A DNA stretch of 64,000 nt from Diplocarpon mali. Lineage: Eukaryota; Ascomycota; Leotiomycetes; Helotiales; Drepanopezizaceae. The first letter of the stretch is position 1. Each line of letters starts with the position of its first letter. The position numbers and the translations under genes are program-made. The stretch spans positions 1 through 64,000 of the forward strand of contig JAENRP010000022.1 in the NCBI GenBank assembly GCA_024741835.1. The letters are read 5' to 3'. The notes below the pieces were generated by a model. That model was not told where the DNA came from. It ran no database searches and saw nothing but the letters and a program-made list of their open reading frames with translations. Positions 12,409 to 26,191 of the stretch are shown piece after piece.

Positions 12409-14292
12409 ATGGTAGACGGGGAACCTAACTCTCCAACTTGGAAGTTCACTCAGTCAGTAGTCTCACTCTCGCCCTCCATTAACGATACATTTCTGTGTTG
12501 CTAGCATAGGTTGCTTCAAGATCTTGACCATCTGTGAAGGAACGCGCTTCGGGGACACGCACCAGAAAGCTTGTTGCTAATAGATCCAATACAGGTGTTT
12601 TGGCGATAAGGGAGATGTAGAAGATATTACAGAAGGTTAGTCAGTACGCCTTTCTTGAGGAGCTACTACCCCAGCTCGGAGTCTCCCTGTCTTCCCATTC
12701 CTGGCTCTTGTCAATCCAGTTCTTGCTGACGCACACCCCCCCCTCCCGCAGCTGATATCATTTCCACCGTCGAATTCGATCATACAGGAAATTATCTTGC
12801 TACCGGAGATAAAGGAGGGCGAGTCGTGCTATTCGAGCGCAACGAAACAGTACGTAGATCCAATACCGATTGGCCTCGAGATACCGAAGGCCTTTGCTGG
12901 TTGCAGGGCTGACGTTCTTGCTCAGAAAAAAACCTGCGAATACAAATTCCACACTGAATTCCAATCCCACGAGCCTGAATTCGACTACCTAAAGTCTCTT
13001 GAGATTGAAGAGAAGATAAACAAGATCAAGTGGTGCAAGAGGCAAAATGCATCCCACTACCTGCTTTCCACGAACGATAAGACGATCAAATTATGGAAGG
13101 TTTTTGAGAAGTCTTTGAAGGTCGTGGCAGAGAACAACCTTTCCCACGACCTTACTCCAGGGACAGCTGTAGGGGGAGGAGTTGCTGTACGACCAATCTC
13201 AAACGTTCATTTCTCCAGCTCTCACGATCTCAAATTACCCCGCCTTACACACCATGACACTGTTGTAGCAGCTGTTCCTCGACGCACGTATGCCAACGCC
13301 CATGCATATCACATCAACAGCATATCTGTGAACAGTGATGGAGAGACCTTCATCAGCAGTGATGACTTGCGGATAAATCTGTGGAACTTAAATATCCAAG
13401 ACCAAAGCTTTAACATTGTCGACATCAAGCCAGCTAACATGGAGGAGTTGACTGAGGTTATCACGGCTGCTGAATTCCATCCACAAAGCTGCAATTGGTT
13501 CATGTATGCAAGTTCTAAAGGTACCATCAAGCTTGCGGATATGCGAGAGAGCGCTCTGTGCGATCAACATGCAAAGCGTATGTGCTTGGAATATACTTTA
13601 CATCTGTCTCACTAACATTGGTTCAGAATTTGAGCAAGAAGAAGACCCTTCCGCGCGTTCCTTTTTCTCCGAGATCATCTCCTCAATTTCCGATGTCCGC
13701 TTCTCCCACGACGGCCGGTATATTCTTTCACGTGATTATCTCACAGTCAAGATCTGGGATGTCAACATGGAGAGACAGCCCGTCAAGACAATCCCAATCC
13801 ATGAGCATCTTCGTCCTAGGCTCTGTGATACTTATGAAAATGACAGTATCTTCGACAAGTTCGAAGTCGTATTTTCAGGAGATGCCAAGAATGTGATGAC
13901 TGGAAGCTATAATAACAACTTCATGATCTATCCTTCGGATCCAGACAAGGAAGTAGAAGTCGTACTTCAAGCAGACAAGTCGGCATTTAAAGCGAAGAAG
14001 GTGGGCGTGCCAACACCCATCAATTCATCTACAAGCCCGACTGCGACGAACGGTGGAAAGAAGGGTGGTTCGAGAGCTGGCAGTCCTGCGGCTGGGGCAA
14101 CTGGACAAGGTGCTAGAATGAGGAAAGAGACCGATGCAGATCAGATTGATTTCAACAAGAAGATCTTGCACATGAGCTGGCATCCATTCGAAGACAGCAT
14201 TGCGATTGCGGCAACCAATAATGTAAGTCCATGATGTTCGGTCCGTGAAATCATTCTAACGTATGTAGCTATTCGTCTTCTCAGCGTTGTAG
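12409..14292 (+). CDS. CDC55: Protein phosphatase 2A regulatory subunit B (B55/Cdc55/PabA)
   Basis: Six exons: 12409-12452, 12595-12635, 12752-12849, 12926-13577, 13627-14222 and 14269-14292, giving 484 residues. The start is [13 protein letters not shown], then [57 protein letters not shown] and [19 protein letters not shown], all hallmarks of B55 WD40 propellers. The last exon encodes only LFVFSAL. Family knowledge: B55 targets PP2A to phospho-substrates in mitosis, morphogenesis and nutrient signalling. A low-complexity insert ([19 protein letters not shown]) sits between late blades, as in other filamentous fungi. The first intron starts GTCAGT, a weak but usable donor; exon phases all agree. 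Confidence 0.93.
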
Positions 14293-15698
14293 CGCTTTCC
14301 TGCAAGGAAGGGGTCTCCCGGCTTACCAGCGGCGTTCGTAAAAGGCTCACAGCGTTCATCCCAGCACTCACCGATCCCGTTCATACTCAAGACTTTAATT
14401 AGGTCACGAGAAACGGATAAAGTATTAGGGTGGTAGAGAAGTTACCACGAATTTATAAGGATGAGTGCCAATGGTGCACTGGGTGCTGGTGCCTTTCTGG
14501 CTTGGCCGGGCATGGGGCGTCTCTGCATCTCCTGACCTTTCCTTGGAGTCTGTCCTCAGGCGGTCTGATTTGCGGATTTGCTCCCGACATTGGGGAAGCT
14601 TCCAGAAGTCGAGTAAGCTAGTCACCTCGCAGATGAGCAATGAAGAGAGATTTCAATGATTTGGAGAGTTTTGTACCTCGAGGCGTGGGTCAAGCGGTCA
14701 GCTGTGAGAAGGGAATGGGCGCTTTGATGGATCTAGCTGACTCGCCCAAGCCGCGGGAACCATAACGGTCGCTGGGAAGACTACATGTCAGAAGACGTAA
14801 AGTTGCTTTCTTTTTTCACAGCGGCTAGGCATGTTTACTCGCAAGGCGACTCACGAGTTACTTATCTGCACTGCTCTGTCCCAGGCACATCTAAGCTCAT
14901 AAGTCGGATTATTCTTTGACGAGGCTAATTCGTCGACGGTTGCAATTACAGATCGGTCTGACGTGATAAGAATATCTAGACGCTCGTACCGACTATCTTT
15001 CTCTTACTGCGAGAAACTCCCCGTCTTCCCCAAGCCCTTACGTCACTCTCTCATGAGCTCAAGACCGCGTACAAACCGTACTCGGCCTTGATTGCCCTCT
15101 TCTTCGCTGCAGAAGCCTTAGTAACGACAGCACAATGCCACAACATCCGCAAACCTTAGACTCATTGTAACCCCTGACTGCTGCAGATGCCTCGCATACC
15201 TTACAGAGTAGATGCTTGCAACCCGGGTCTTTGACAAATTGACAAAAGGGGGCAATAAATTTCTCGAAGAGAATAAGCATATTCCGGATGCGAGCATAGC
15301 GCCGGCATAGCTGTTTAAGTATGTTGGGCTCTCGGGTAAGGGATTCGCTGCTGGGCCAATTTTGACGCCTAGGATCCATGCCATCATTATTTTCCGGGGA
15401 AGACAAGTTGCAACACAAAACAGCCCCCTCCCCCCTCTCCTTCGTTAGAGAAGAATACGATACGCTCCTCTCATCGTTGTTCACCCTGAATTGTTATCCG
15501 GCACTTGGCCTAGTGCGATCTGATCTCAGCTATAGTAGGTCCTAGTCCATCCCATCTCATCTAGTAAGCTGGGCCCGTGTACTACGTGTCAGGACCGCGT
15601 TGGACTTCTTGAAGACCCTTGCGAAGATTTCCGTGCCAAAGCACAACTTCTTTTCTCCACTCCCGCCTGCCAGAAACAAGCCGCAGAATCCAGCCCGA
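14293..15698. other. intergenic, no supported gene
   Basis: Between PP2A B and the transporter gene. A 141-codon minus-strand frame (15059-15484) is Cys-containing but shows no family pattern. The open plus-strand frame from 15600 into the transporter lacks an ATG before 15699 and is taken as 5' UTR. Confidence 0.5.
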
Positions 15699-17165
15699 AT
15701 GGCGAGACGACGCAGAGCTGACTCCAGCAGTACGCAGCCGACTCCTATGAGCGCCCCGAGACGACGTTCCACGCTCCGAGACCTCCAAGCTTCGAACTCT
15801 ACTGATGGCGACATCATAACCCCAAAAATCATTGACGCGCGCCCATCTTTGGAGAAGGCTCAGATGTATGGAATAGACGACCCGCGCCCGGCCTCATCGA
15901 GGATCATGGCGTTAATTGGGCGCATTTTCATCGAGACGATTCCGCAATGGTTGACTGTGGGAGCTATGCTGGCGCTGATTTTCGGAGGTTGCTGCTCCAA
16001 TGTGAGTACTGCCTACCTCTTGCGCACTGCTTTTGCTTTCTTTATCGAGGAGGAGAGCCTAATGTTGCGTGACTAGGTCTTTGCCCTGGAAGCTATTGTC
16101 AAGTGAGTTTTGGCCCAGACGAGAAGCTTTCCGAGATACTAAAACGTTTGAGGGTCGAGCCTGATAGTGGTACCCTCTTAACCTTTGTTCAATTTCTCTT
16201 CGTTGCTTCGACGGGATACTTTTCCCAATTCGATCGAACCCGACCTCCGTTCTTCCTCAAGCCGAACCACGTTCCAATACGCCGCTGGATAATCAACATC
16301 CTACTCTTTTTCATGATCAACGTCTTGAACAACCATGCGTTCAGCTATAACATATCGGTGCCTATACATATCATCCTGCGATCGGGGGGTAGCATCACGA
16401 CTATCGCTGCTGGGTATCTGTGGGGAAAACGGTTCTCTAGGATTCAGGTGTTTGCGGTCACTCTCTTGACAATCGGCGTGATCATTGCTGCGTGGTCTGA
16501 TCAGCAGTCCAAGGTAGGAATGCAGAGTCTAAACCATAATTCTGCGCTGATCTATGATGCAGAAAGATGTTGTGACTTCCCAGGAACTCCCTCCATTCAG
16601 TACTGGTCTTGCCATACTGTTCATCGCCCAAGTCCTGTCAGCTATCATGGGTTTATACACCGAAGAAACCTACAAATCGTATGGGCCGCACTGGAAAGAG
16701 AATCTTTTTTACTCTCACCTGCTGGCGCTGCCCTTGTTCGTACCCTTCATTCCGTCAATGAAGAGGCAATTTCTCAAGCTCGCTGCTTCGGCTCCTCTCG
16801 GTCTGCCCGCCTACGACCAGATTACGAACCTCCCAGTCGATCTCCAGAAAGGCTTAGACACAATCCACATCCCCAGCCAGCTTGCCTATCTCGTCACAAA
16901 CGTCCTCACGCAATACGCCTGCATCCGCGGTGTAAATCTACTTGCTTCAGCAGCTTCAGCGCTTACGGTAACCATCGTGTTGAATGTGCGGAAGCTTGTC
17001 AGTCTGCTGTTGAGTATTTGGCTTTTTGGTAATAGACTGTCTCCTGGTACACTGGTGGGGGCCTTTATTGTATTCTTTGCCGGGGGTATGTATGGGTTAG
17101 AGGGGTCTAAGGGCTCCGGGAGGGCGAGAAACAGAGCTGGTATTGGAAACGGGAAGGTAGGTTAG
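15699..17165 (+). CDS. UDP-N-acetylglucosamine transporter, SLC35B/UAA family (Yea4-like)
   Basis: Exons 15699-16001, 16077-16102, 16153-16513 and 16563-17165 give 430 residues. The second exon is a 26-nt micro-exon encoding VFALEAIV. Recognisable family segments are LIFGGCCSN, TFVQFLFVASTGYFSQFDR, INVLNNHAFSYNISVPIHI, ILRSGGSITTIAAGYLWGKR and, near the end, GVNLLASAASALTVTIVLNVRKLVSLLLSI. There are about 8-10 hydrophobic spans and a basic cytosolic tail. These antiporters carry UDP-GlcNAc (some also UDP-xylose or related sugars) into Golgi/ER for chitin and glycan synthesis. Substrate is inferred from resemblance only. The start is the first ATG in the open frame, preceding MARRRRADSSS. Confidence 0.88.
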
Positions 17166-17784
17166 CTCTTGAGCCCAGCTTATGTAGTTGATGAGTTCAA
17201 TCAATAGAAGAATTTTCATAGTCTAGTGTCTTGTCTAAGTATTCACTTCCACCAGAGGCGTGCATTTTAAAACCTTGGTAACATGATACCCGTATGCTAC
17301 ATTTGTATTTCTCGGATTGAGTAGAATACTGCAATTGTCCAAACGTTGTTTAGACAGGGCTGTTGGAAGAAAGAATAGGCGAGCTCCGCTAATGGCTGCA
17401 AGTGTCAAGGTGAGTTTAGTGGAAGCTTGAATTTAGTGCTCTGATGAGGCCGAGGTCGTAGCACAGCATGATACAGAACTGAATACCCCATAGAGTTCAT
17501 CTTCAGTAAGTTATTTTCTCATGTGTAAAGATGCCACCCCAAACGCATGTTGCGGAAAAACGTAATTCCCGCTGTGTCTACCTGGAGTGAGCTGGGAAAA
17601 AGGATCAACAACATAACAGGCTCGCCTGCGAAGACAATTGTGATAAAGAGCTAACAAAAATCTCGCAGAAACAACATCTCCAGCTCTGCAATCGATTGCA
17701 AATTCTTCCAAGCTTGGTGTCAAAGGCAGAAGAATAGATTGAGCCAAGTCTTCAGACGACGTCTTGTACTTGGAGTATCACAGA
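17166..17784. other. intergenic (AMD1 promoter region)
   Basis: About 620 bp between the transporter stop and the AMP deaminase start. No motif beyond ordinary promoter-like sequence was recognised. Confidence 0.5.
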
Positions 17785-20700
17785 ATGGAGCAGGAGATTG
17801 GCAGGGCAGGATCAGAAGGCTCCTACGACGAGCAAAGAGACACCGAAAACGTGCTACTTCCTAGCGCTGCATTGATGCCAGATGGCAGCCCAGACGACAG
17901 TACTCCCACAGAGGAGGTAGAGGAGGGAATACTGGCTAGAGATGTCCAGCGCAAGACTGCATACTACGACTATGCTGCGGAGAAGCAGTTGAGCCAGGCA
18001 GATGCAAAGCTGTTTTACCAGCGAAGCCAACTGGAGGCCCAGATGACAGGTGGGAGTAATTGGGGCAATTCTCAGCATTCTCCTCAAGGTAGTCCGGTTC
18101 TCATGCCACGCTCGCTCTCGAATGTTTTCGAAGCCGAACAGGCTGGCATGCGGCGATCGGGAAGTGTGAACTCGATGAAAAGCTGGCACAATGCCTCCCA
18201 AAGGTCAGTGATCATCACTCCACACTTGAATTCTATTGACCCGCCTTGCTTTCATAGTTCTGCAAAATACAGAGCTGCCGCTCCATTGGGACTCGCTAGT
18301 ATGAGCAAATCTACGGAGAGCAATATAATACAAGAGCCTAACTCGTTGACTTATTCCCATAGCCCCATAGACATCCACCCAGTAGACTCTTTGCTTCAGG
18401 CAGACAAGGCTGTAAGGGCTCATGATGTACACCCAAGCATACCCCATGAGCCCAAGCCACTCCTAGAAACAGAAGGCTTACATGGAGCTGGGGCAGGGAT
18501 TGGTATTGGATCTGGAGCAGGTGGCTTTGCCCACAATGATGCCAATATCACATCCGAGCTCAGCACTATCTACACCAACATTCAAAAGATTCTGGATCTT
18601 CGACATAAGTACATGCGGTTATCCTTGCAGCAAGATGGCGATAACCCTAAGGATGACCCGAGCTGGAAAATCTACCCGCCGCCTCCAGAGCCTGCATGGT
18701 ATGAGCACGGCTATGATGAGCGAGATCGAGCGAACACTACTACAAATGGGATGAATAGCCAGGGTGGCAGTCTGTCCGATAGTATGGTGCTTCCCCAAGA
18801 TCCGGCCAAAGACAAGCGCAGCGAGCATTCCAGAAATGCGAGCGTCACATCCCAACCTGCCAAGGCACCTCGGAAAAAGCGGAAACCTGGACAAGATATT
18901 GGTGAAGACTTCTATCCTGAAGATCTCCTGCCTGTGCCTGGCGCTGATGAGATGACATTCAGTCTTGACGAGAACGGTGTATTTCAAGTTTATGAAAATC
19001 CCGAGGCAGTCGATGCCCAGACTCCCGTTATCAATATTCCAAACATCCGAGAGTACTACATGGATTTGGAGGATATCCTCCATATCTCTTCTGATGGACC
19101 AAGTAAGAGTTTCGCTTTCCGGCGCTTGCAATACCTGGAAGGCAAGTTCAATCTATACGTGCTTCTCAATGAGTACCAAGAGATGGCAGACAGCAAGAGG
19201 GTGCCCCACCGCGATTTCTACAACGTCAGAAAGGTCGATACTCACGTCCACCACTCTGCTTGTATGAACCAGAAGCATTTGCTTCGATTCATTAAGAGCA
19301 AGATGAAGAAGTGTCCTGACGAGGTTGTAATGTTCAGAGATGGCAAGCATCTTACTTTGGAGGAAGTTTTTCAAAGCATAAATTTGACTGCGTACGATCT
19401 TAGTATCGATACGCTCGATATGCATGTAAGCGGATGGACGAATTTCAACGTACCTGTTTGACTGACCCTCGCAGGCCCATACTGACTCCTTCCATCGATT
19501 CGACAAGTTTAATCTTAAATATAATCCAATCGGAGAGTCTAGACTGAGAACCATCTTCCTCAAGACTGATAACTTCATCAACGGCAGATACTTAGCCGAG
19601 ATTACTAAGGAAGTAATCTCTGATCTCGAGTCGAGCAAATACCAGATGGCCGAATGGCGTATCTCGATCTACGGCCGAGCCATAGACGAGTGGGACAAGC
19701 TGGCTGCTTGGGTCATTGATAACAAGCTCTTTTCCAACAATGTCCGATGGTTGATCCAAGTACCTCGACTTTTTGATGTTTACAAGTCCACAGGATTGAT
19801 GAACAACTTTGAACAAGTCATTGTTAACCTTTTCCAACCATTGTTTGAAGTTACGAAAGACCCGACCAGCCATCCAAAGCTTCATATCTTCTTGCAGAGA
19901 GTGATTGGCTTTGACTGCGTTGATGACGAGAGTAAGCCTGAGCGTCGGCTATTCAAGAAGTTCCCAGTACCAAAGATCTGGGACTCGAAGCAGAACCCTC
20001 CTTACAGCTACTGGATTTACTATTTGTTCTCCAACATGGCTTCTCTGAATGTCTGGCGAAAGCAGCGAGGCTTCAATACCTTCCTGTTACGGCCTCACGC
20101 CGGCGAGGCTGGTGATACTGACCATTTAGCTGCCGCCGTTCTCTGTTGCCACAGCATCAGTCACGGACTTTTGTTGCGGAAGGTTCCTCTTCTACAGTAT
20201 ATTTTCTATCTGGAGCAGATTGGAGTAGCGATGTCGCCTCTGAGCAACAATGCATTGTTCCTGGCATACGAGCGTAACCCGTTCCTGAACTACTTTAAGA
20301 GAGGTCTCAATGTCTCCTTGTCTACCGACGATCCTCTTCAGTTTGCGTTTACGAAGGAACCTCTCATTGAAGAATACTCGGTCGCTGCGCAGATCTACAA
20401 GCTTAGTGCTGTGGATATGTGCGAGTTGGCCAAGAACTCGGTCATCCAGAGTGGCTTCGAACATGCTATCAAGCAGAGATGGTTGGGTCAAGATTACCAC
20501 TTGCCCGGAGTCAAAGGTAACACCATGGCCAAGACCAACGTCCCAAATATCAGAGAGGGATTCAGGCATGAGACCTTATTACAAGAGCTTGCTATGTAAG
20601 TCGTCCAATCCAATAACAACGGGCCTATCTAACATCTGCAGGATTGCACGATACACATCTGTCGCCACACCAGCTACGGCCGTATTAAGCAAGGTAGAGC

Positions 20701-21146
20701 ATCCCCCCTACATTCCACAACAGGCCCCCCAATCCCCGGTATCCTCTATGAAGGCCAATGTCTCGACAACCGGTCACCCCGAACCCGGTCAGCAGACCTA
20801 CCAGCACTTGCCCGCACAAGCAGCCCGCATCCCAACTTCACACTCCCAGGCCCCGCTCGACATAATTCAAGCCGGCACTTCGCGGGCCTCTTCGACGCTA
20901 GCATCTCCGCATATGTCGGGACTCGGTGAGGCTTTTAACGATTTGAATTTGTCGGCTAGCGAGCCGAGAATTTTTCCGGGCGTGGTAAGTAGGACGCAGA
21001 GAAGGGACACTGCGAGGAAGAGTAGTATGAGTGAGACTGACGAGATCGTCGAGAGAAAGGGGAAGGTTGTTTCGCTTGATGGGGCGGTGGAGGAGGAGAG
21101 TGATGGTGACATGGAGGAGGCAGGGGGCAGGGATGAACAAGAATGA
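17785..21146 (+). CDS. AMD1: AMP deaminase
   Basis: Exons 17785-18203, 18258-19425, 19475-20595 and 20642-21146 give 1070 residues. The enzyme converts AMP to IMP and ammonia in the purine nucleotide cycle. The catalytic part shows [20 protein letters not shown] (metal-binding His pair, about residue 466), [52 protein letters not shown] and [12 protein letters not shown] with the catalytic Asp pair (about 810). The N-terminal 350 residues and the C-terminal 120 are Ser/Pro-rich and variable, as in fungal AMPD. The first intron (54 nt) is frame-preserving and stop-free, so its removal is inferred from GT..AG ends and is less certain than the others. The end is an acidic tail. Confidence 0.95.
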
Positions 21147-22390
21147 GTAGCATGGAGAAGAAAAGGGTTGTGGTTGATTTGGTTGCGGGCGGGCTTTTAG
21201 ATTTACCGAATGCATTTTCTCGGTTTGAATCGGGGTTGTGGTGAAAATAGAGGCAAATCTGATAAATGAAATGCCATTAGAGTAGACACCTTCGACATTT
21301 GATATATGATGTACAGGCTTGTGCGTCAAGACAGACAGAATGCACGTAATCGCATGGGGGACTTGTTCTCTCTTGTTTTTCTGTAAATGTGAATATGGTA
21401 ACTGGATGTAACATAGGTATAGTTTCAATTTAATGCTTACATAGAAAAGGTATTACGACGTCGCCAGTGACTGAGCAGCCATGAATGCTCTACAGGTATT
21501 GATTATCACCAGTGAGCATCCGCCACTTAGACGCTTTTGGACCCAAGAAAACATTGATAGTAGATATGAAAACTGAAAAAACGCAGCTTTCGCAGCTTTC
21601 ATCACGGCCGGTGATGGACTCGATGCAATAGCTGGAAGCTTTGTCGTTAGAAATACCAAGGCTTCTAGGTACATGAGAGCAATTTGGTTGCATATCTTGA
21701 TTTTCACACCGCGGCTGTGTTCTCGTTGTATGTTGGTAGGCGAACATAGAGGGCAGAAAAAGGCTGGAAGAGAATATCGACTTGAAACATGCTTTTTGAT
21801 CCCGAGGCCGAAGACAATTTCAACTAAGCTGCTCAATATTGCCTTCATATGGTTTTACTGTATGTAGAGTCCTAGTCTGAAGCAGCGCTATATGCTGGAG
21901 CATAATACTTTGTGAGAAGAATATGCCTTCAAGGATGAATCACAGTATATCCGCATTTGCAGAACCACATCATAAATATCTGCAGTGACGTCTAAGCCCG
22001 GGGCACTTTGAGAGACGGCGCTAGGCTCTTCTAGGGTTCCGTCTACGGGTGGCGGGTAGACACCGGCAGACAACCTCTCCAGTTCAAGGCATTTCACAGT
22101 ACAATAGCGTTACAAGGCTAATCACCATTCATTGCAACCTCCTCTCACTCGCTCTGTAATCACTCTCAATTCACCAAGTCTTTTGGGCTGTCTTTTGGTC
22201 TCGGCTCCCAGGAGATCTTAACGTCCTCTGCTCCTCGACTGCGGCCGTCAACAGCTCCCGGATTGCGGCGAACTGGAATTGCGGCCTCGAGCTTCGAATC
22301 GAGCAAAATCGCATGGGAGAGCCTTCAGAGTAGGTCGCTGGACAATAGACCATTGGATTAATCGCAAGAAGGCCACTGTCGGCCGTGAAG
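21147..22390. other. intergenic, nothing recognised
   Basis: About 1.24 kb between AMD1 and SLA1. Open frames on the minus strand (21453-21848, 21888-22097) have no motif. The last part is the SLA1 promoter and 5' UTR. Confidence 0.5.
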
Positions 22391-25300
22391 ATGGGATTCT
22401 TGGGTGTCTACAAAGCCATATACGACTACGTTCCTCAAAGTGCTACAGAGCTTGCAATCACCGAAGGGGATATACTGTATGTGCTAGAGAAGAGCACAGA
22501 GGACGACTGGTGGAAGGCAAAGAAAAAAGCGTCTGCAGACGATGATGACGAACCCATTGGTCTGATTCCAAACAATTACATACAAGAGGTATGTTTAGTA
22601 AAGTGGTGTCTGCGCTTTGTTTTGTGGTCTGCATGTGTCTTGAATATAAGGGACACGCAAATTCTCCGCTGAGATGCCATTCATCCTAGATCTAAAGAAT
22701 CTGCTTGAATAGGAAGCTTGCTGATTCTAGTACAGGCAGAACCTACGCATTCGGCCCACGCGCTCTATGATTACACTAGACAAACAGACGAAGAATTGTC
22801 TTTTACAGAGGACGCTACACTAGAAGTTTTCGACACATCTGATCCCGACTGGATACTAGTTGGGTTGGATGGAGGATATGGATTTGTACCTGCCAACTAT
22901 ATAGAAGTTCATAAGGGAAAGGCTCAGTCAGCCCGCTCAGAACCGCCGGCACCCAGCTTTCCAAGACGTCCACCTGCGGCTGTAGAAGATGAAGATGCTC
23001 CAGAATCACCCGCATCACCTGCAAGTCCAGTCAATAGCCCTGCGGCAGCATTAGCAGGTATCATTAACCAGCGTAAAGCCACTGCGCCAGCGGCTCGAGC
23101 TCCCCCACCACAGTTTACCCCCGAGGCTTCCGATGATGATGAAGGACCACCTCCGTCCATGCCTGCGCGTCCTATCTCACAGGCAGATGCTGGGGCAGCA
23201 GTTCCAGAGCCAAAGTATGCTCAAGCATCCTCTCCAGTATCTCCTGGAGGCCCCCGCACGTCACCTCCGTACAACAGAGCAAGTTTCAATCGGAGCATTG
23301 ACGATGAGGTCGCTTCTCATTCCCCTGGAGGATTCCACATGTACAATATCAACGAGATGGTATCGGTGATGGGTAAGCGGAAGAAGATGCCGACTACTTT
23401 GGGAATCAATCTTGCAACTGGTGTTATCCTGATTGCCCCTGAAAAATCTCGGGACGGTAAGTTACCATTCAACTACTAGTTCAGTCTTCATGGGAGATCT
23501 GGAAAGCCCCTTTGCGTTGCTCACTCTGCCCTCACTCATGAAAATCCACTAACGTTTTGGCCAGGACCAGAGCAAACGTGGACGGCCGACCGTATGGCAC
23601 ACTACTCCATCGAAGGCAAGCACGTATTTTTGGAATTGGTCAAACCAAGTAAAAGTGTAGATTTCCATGCCGGAGCTAAAGACACTGCTTCAGAGATTGT
23701 TAGTGCTTTGGGAGAACTGGCCGGGGCTGCTAGGGCAGCTGGATTGCGAGAAGTTATAATGGCTGGCACGGGCCAGTCGCAAAAGAAAGGACAGATTCTT
23801 TATGATTTCATGGCTCAAGGAGACGATGAGGTTACGGTTGCTGTGGGCGACGAAGTTATAATCGTGGACGATTCGAAAAGTGATGAATGGTGGCAAGTTA
23901 AAAGACTTCGAAATGGGAAAGAGGGGGTTGTCCCGAGCTCCTATGTCGAAGTTACGGGCACAATTCAGACACCTGATGTGTCCGGACTCAACGCGGCCAA
24001 GTCGACAGTCGATCAAAACAGGCTCGAAGAAGAGCGTCTGGCAAAAGAGTCGATGAGGGCAGCTCGTGAGGAGGAATCGCGAGGGTCACAGGTAGGCCCT
24101 GGAATGCGTTTGCCCGAAAGGGGATCCAGTTTATCGGCACGTGACAATAGTAACCGTGAGGGACAACAGAGAAGCAAAAACGGAAGTAACAGAGAAGGCC
24201 ATTCGAAATCGTCCAAGTCAAGTAAGTCTATAATATTTGGCTGAAAGGCTTGATTCCAGCTAACGTGATTTGTAGGACCCGATCCGGCAAAAGTTCGAAC
24301 CTGGACCGACCGATCGAAATCATTTAGTGTTGATGCACAATTCTTGGATTTGAAGGATGGTAAAATCCACCTGCACAAAATGAATGGTGTGAAAATCGCC
24401 GTACCGGTCATCAAGATGTCAATCGAAGATCTCGAATATGTCGAGCGCATGACGGGAGTTTCCCTCGATGAAGACAAGCCTCTATCAGGTATCAAGAAGC
24501 AGCGAGCCCGAGCTGCCGACAACTCCAGTGCCGGGGTAAGCATAGAGCCTAAAGCGACCAAGCCCGAGTACGACTGGTTCCAATTCTTTCTCTCTTGCGA
24601 CGTTGCTGTTGGATTATGTGAACGATATGCGCAATCTTTCAACAGGGATTCGATGGATGAGAGTGTATTATCTGATATTGACGCGACTGTACTGAGGACG
24701 CTTGGTATCCGTGAAGGCGATATCATCAAGATCATGAGATTTTTGGATAAGAAGTACCGCGGTGGGGGAAAGCGAAACGTCAGTTTTGGGGGTGAGCAGG
24801 TCATTGATGGGGAAGCAGTGGGAGGCTTGTTCTCTGGTCCTGGTGGGACCCTCAGAAACAATACCCGGAAAGGTCGGCCGGCGCCTGCAGTACAGACGAG
24901 CGACACCGTGGATGCCGATGCTTTCAAGCAAGAATCGAACGAGAAATCAACTCGCGAAGGTGTTGCCACCCCCCTTGCTTCAATGCCGACTCCAGCGAAG
25001 AAAGACGAAGTAAGATCCGGCTTCGACGATGATGCTTGGGACCTTAAACCTTCCAAGCAACAGCCTCAAGTACAGGTTTCTCAAGCACCTCAAACTGCGT
25101 CTGCGCCGTCGCCAGTGCCACCTACATTGCTCGGCTCTTTTGGAGACTTATCTTTGCTTTCTCAACCTCTCGAACCGACAAAGGTTCAGCCTACACCACC
25201 TTCCCAAGTTGCTCAGCTGCCACCTCAGCCACCTCAGCAGCAAGCTCAACCACAACCTCAAGGAGCCACGCCATCATTCTTCGCAGGAATTGGAGCACAG

Positions 25301-26191
25301 CAGACTGGCTTACCGCAACAGCAGACAAGCACCCAATTTAGTAACTCGCAGTTGGCTACTCAGCTGAACAATGCCCGTCAGAGGCCTGCCCCTCTAGCGC
25401 AGCTTCAGAGCCAAGGCTCGCTCATGATACCTGGTCCTCCGAGTCGGCCTCTTTCCGCGCCGCAGGCGAATCAACAGAGCGGCTTCTCACTGCCTCCATT
25501 GCAAGCTCAAAACACTGGAGTGCAGAATTCATCGGGATTTCAAGGCCAGATTGCTCCTCCTGGACAAAGTCTCAATGACCTGAGAATGCAACAACAATAT
25601 ACTGCATTCAACGGGCCTCAGAATACGAACCAGATGGGAATGATGAACCAGCCTCAGAACCTTGGCCAATTCAACCAAAATGGTTCGCAAAGTGGCTTTC
25701 AATATTCTGGACAAACTGGGCAACCGGGGATGCCTCAGCAAAATTTCATGAACAGTGGAGGTGGGCCCTTCGCTGATCCCAGATCACAACAATTTTCTCC
25801 TCTTCAGCAGCAGCCGACCGGCTTCCAAAGCTCTTTCGGGCCTTCCCAGCAACAACTTCCCCAGCCTACTGGCGTCAACTCTTTTCTACCTCTGCCACTA
25901 CAGCCTCAAACGACTGCCATGCCTCACCAAAGTCAACAGAGCGGCTTTAATTCTTTCAATCCCCCACCGGCTCCTCCCATCCCACAGAACAATACCATGA
26001 TGCCTTTGGTTCCTCAACCGACTGGGCCGCCGCCACCAGTCAGATTTGGTGTTGCCGCAGATGCCAAGAAGCTCATGCCTCAACAGACAGGGCGTAGAGC
26101 AAACTTGTCACAAGCTAGTAAGCAGGTAAAAATTTTCCATCGAGCTCTGGCTAACTCTCCAATAGCGCCCCAGAACCCTTTTGGTTTCTAG
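22391..26191 (+). CDS. SLA1: Actin patch/endocytosis scaffold Sla1
   Basis: Five exons: 22391-22588, 22736-23456, 23565-24221, 24276-26117 and 26166-26191, giving 1147 residues. It begins MGFLGVYKAIYDY. Two N-terminal SH3 domains (about 1-66 and 70-130, with ALYDYTRQTDEELSF and WILVGLDGGYGFVPANYIE) are followed by a Pro-rich linker and a third SH3 (about 381-437, KGQILYDFMAQGDDE). SHD1 (VRTWTDRSKSFSVDAQFLDL) follows, then the SAM-like SHD2 (YDWFQFFLSCDVAVGLCERY). The long C-terminus is Gln/Pro-rich with several LxxQxTG-type motifs (LQQQPTG, LVPQPTG, LMPQQTG), the known Ark1/Prk1 phosphorylation motif. The last 26-nt exon completes the ending TPQNPFGF. Sla1 links endocytic cargo and clathrin to Las17 and Pan1 at cortical actin patches. 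Confidence 0.95.
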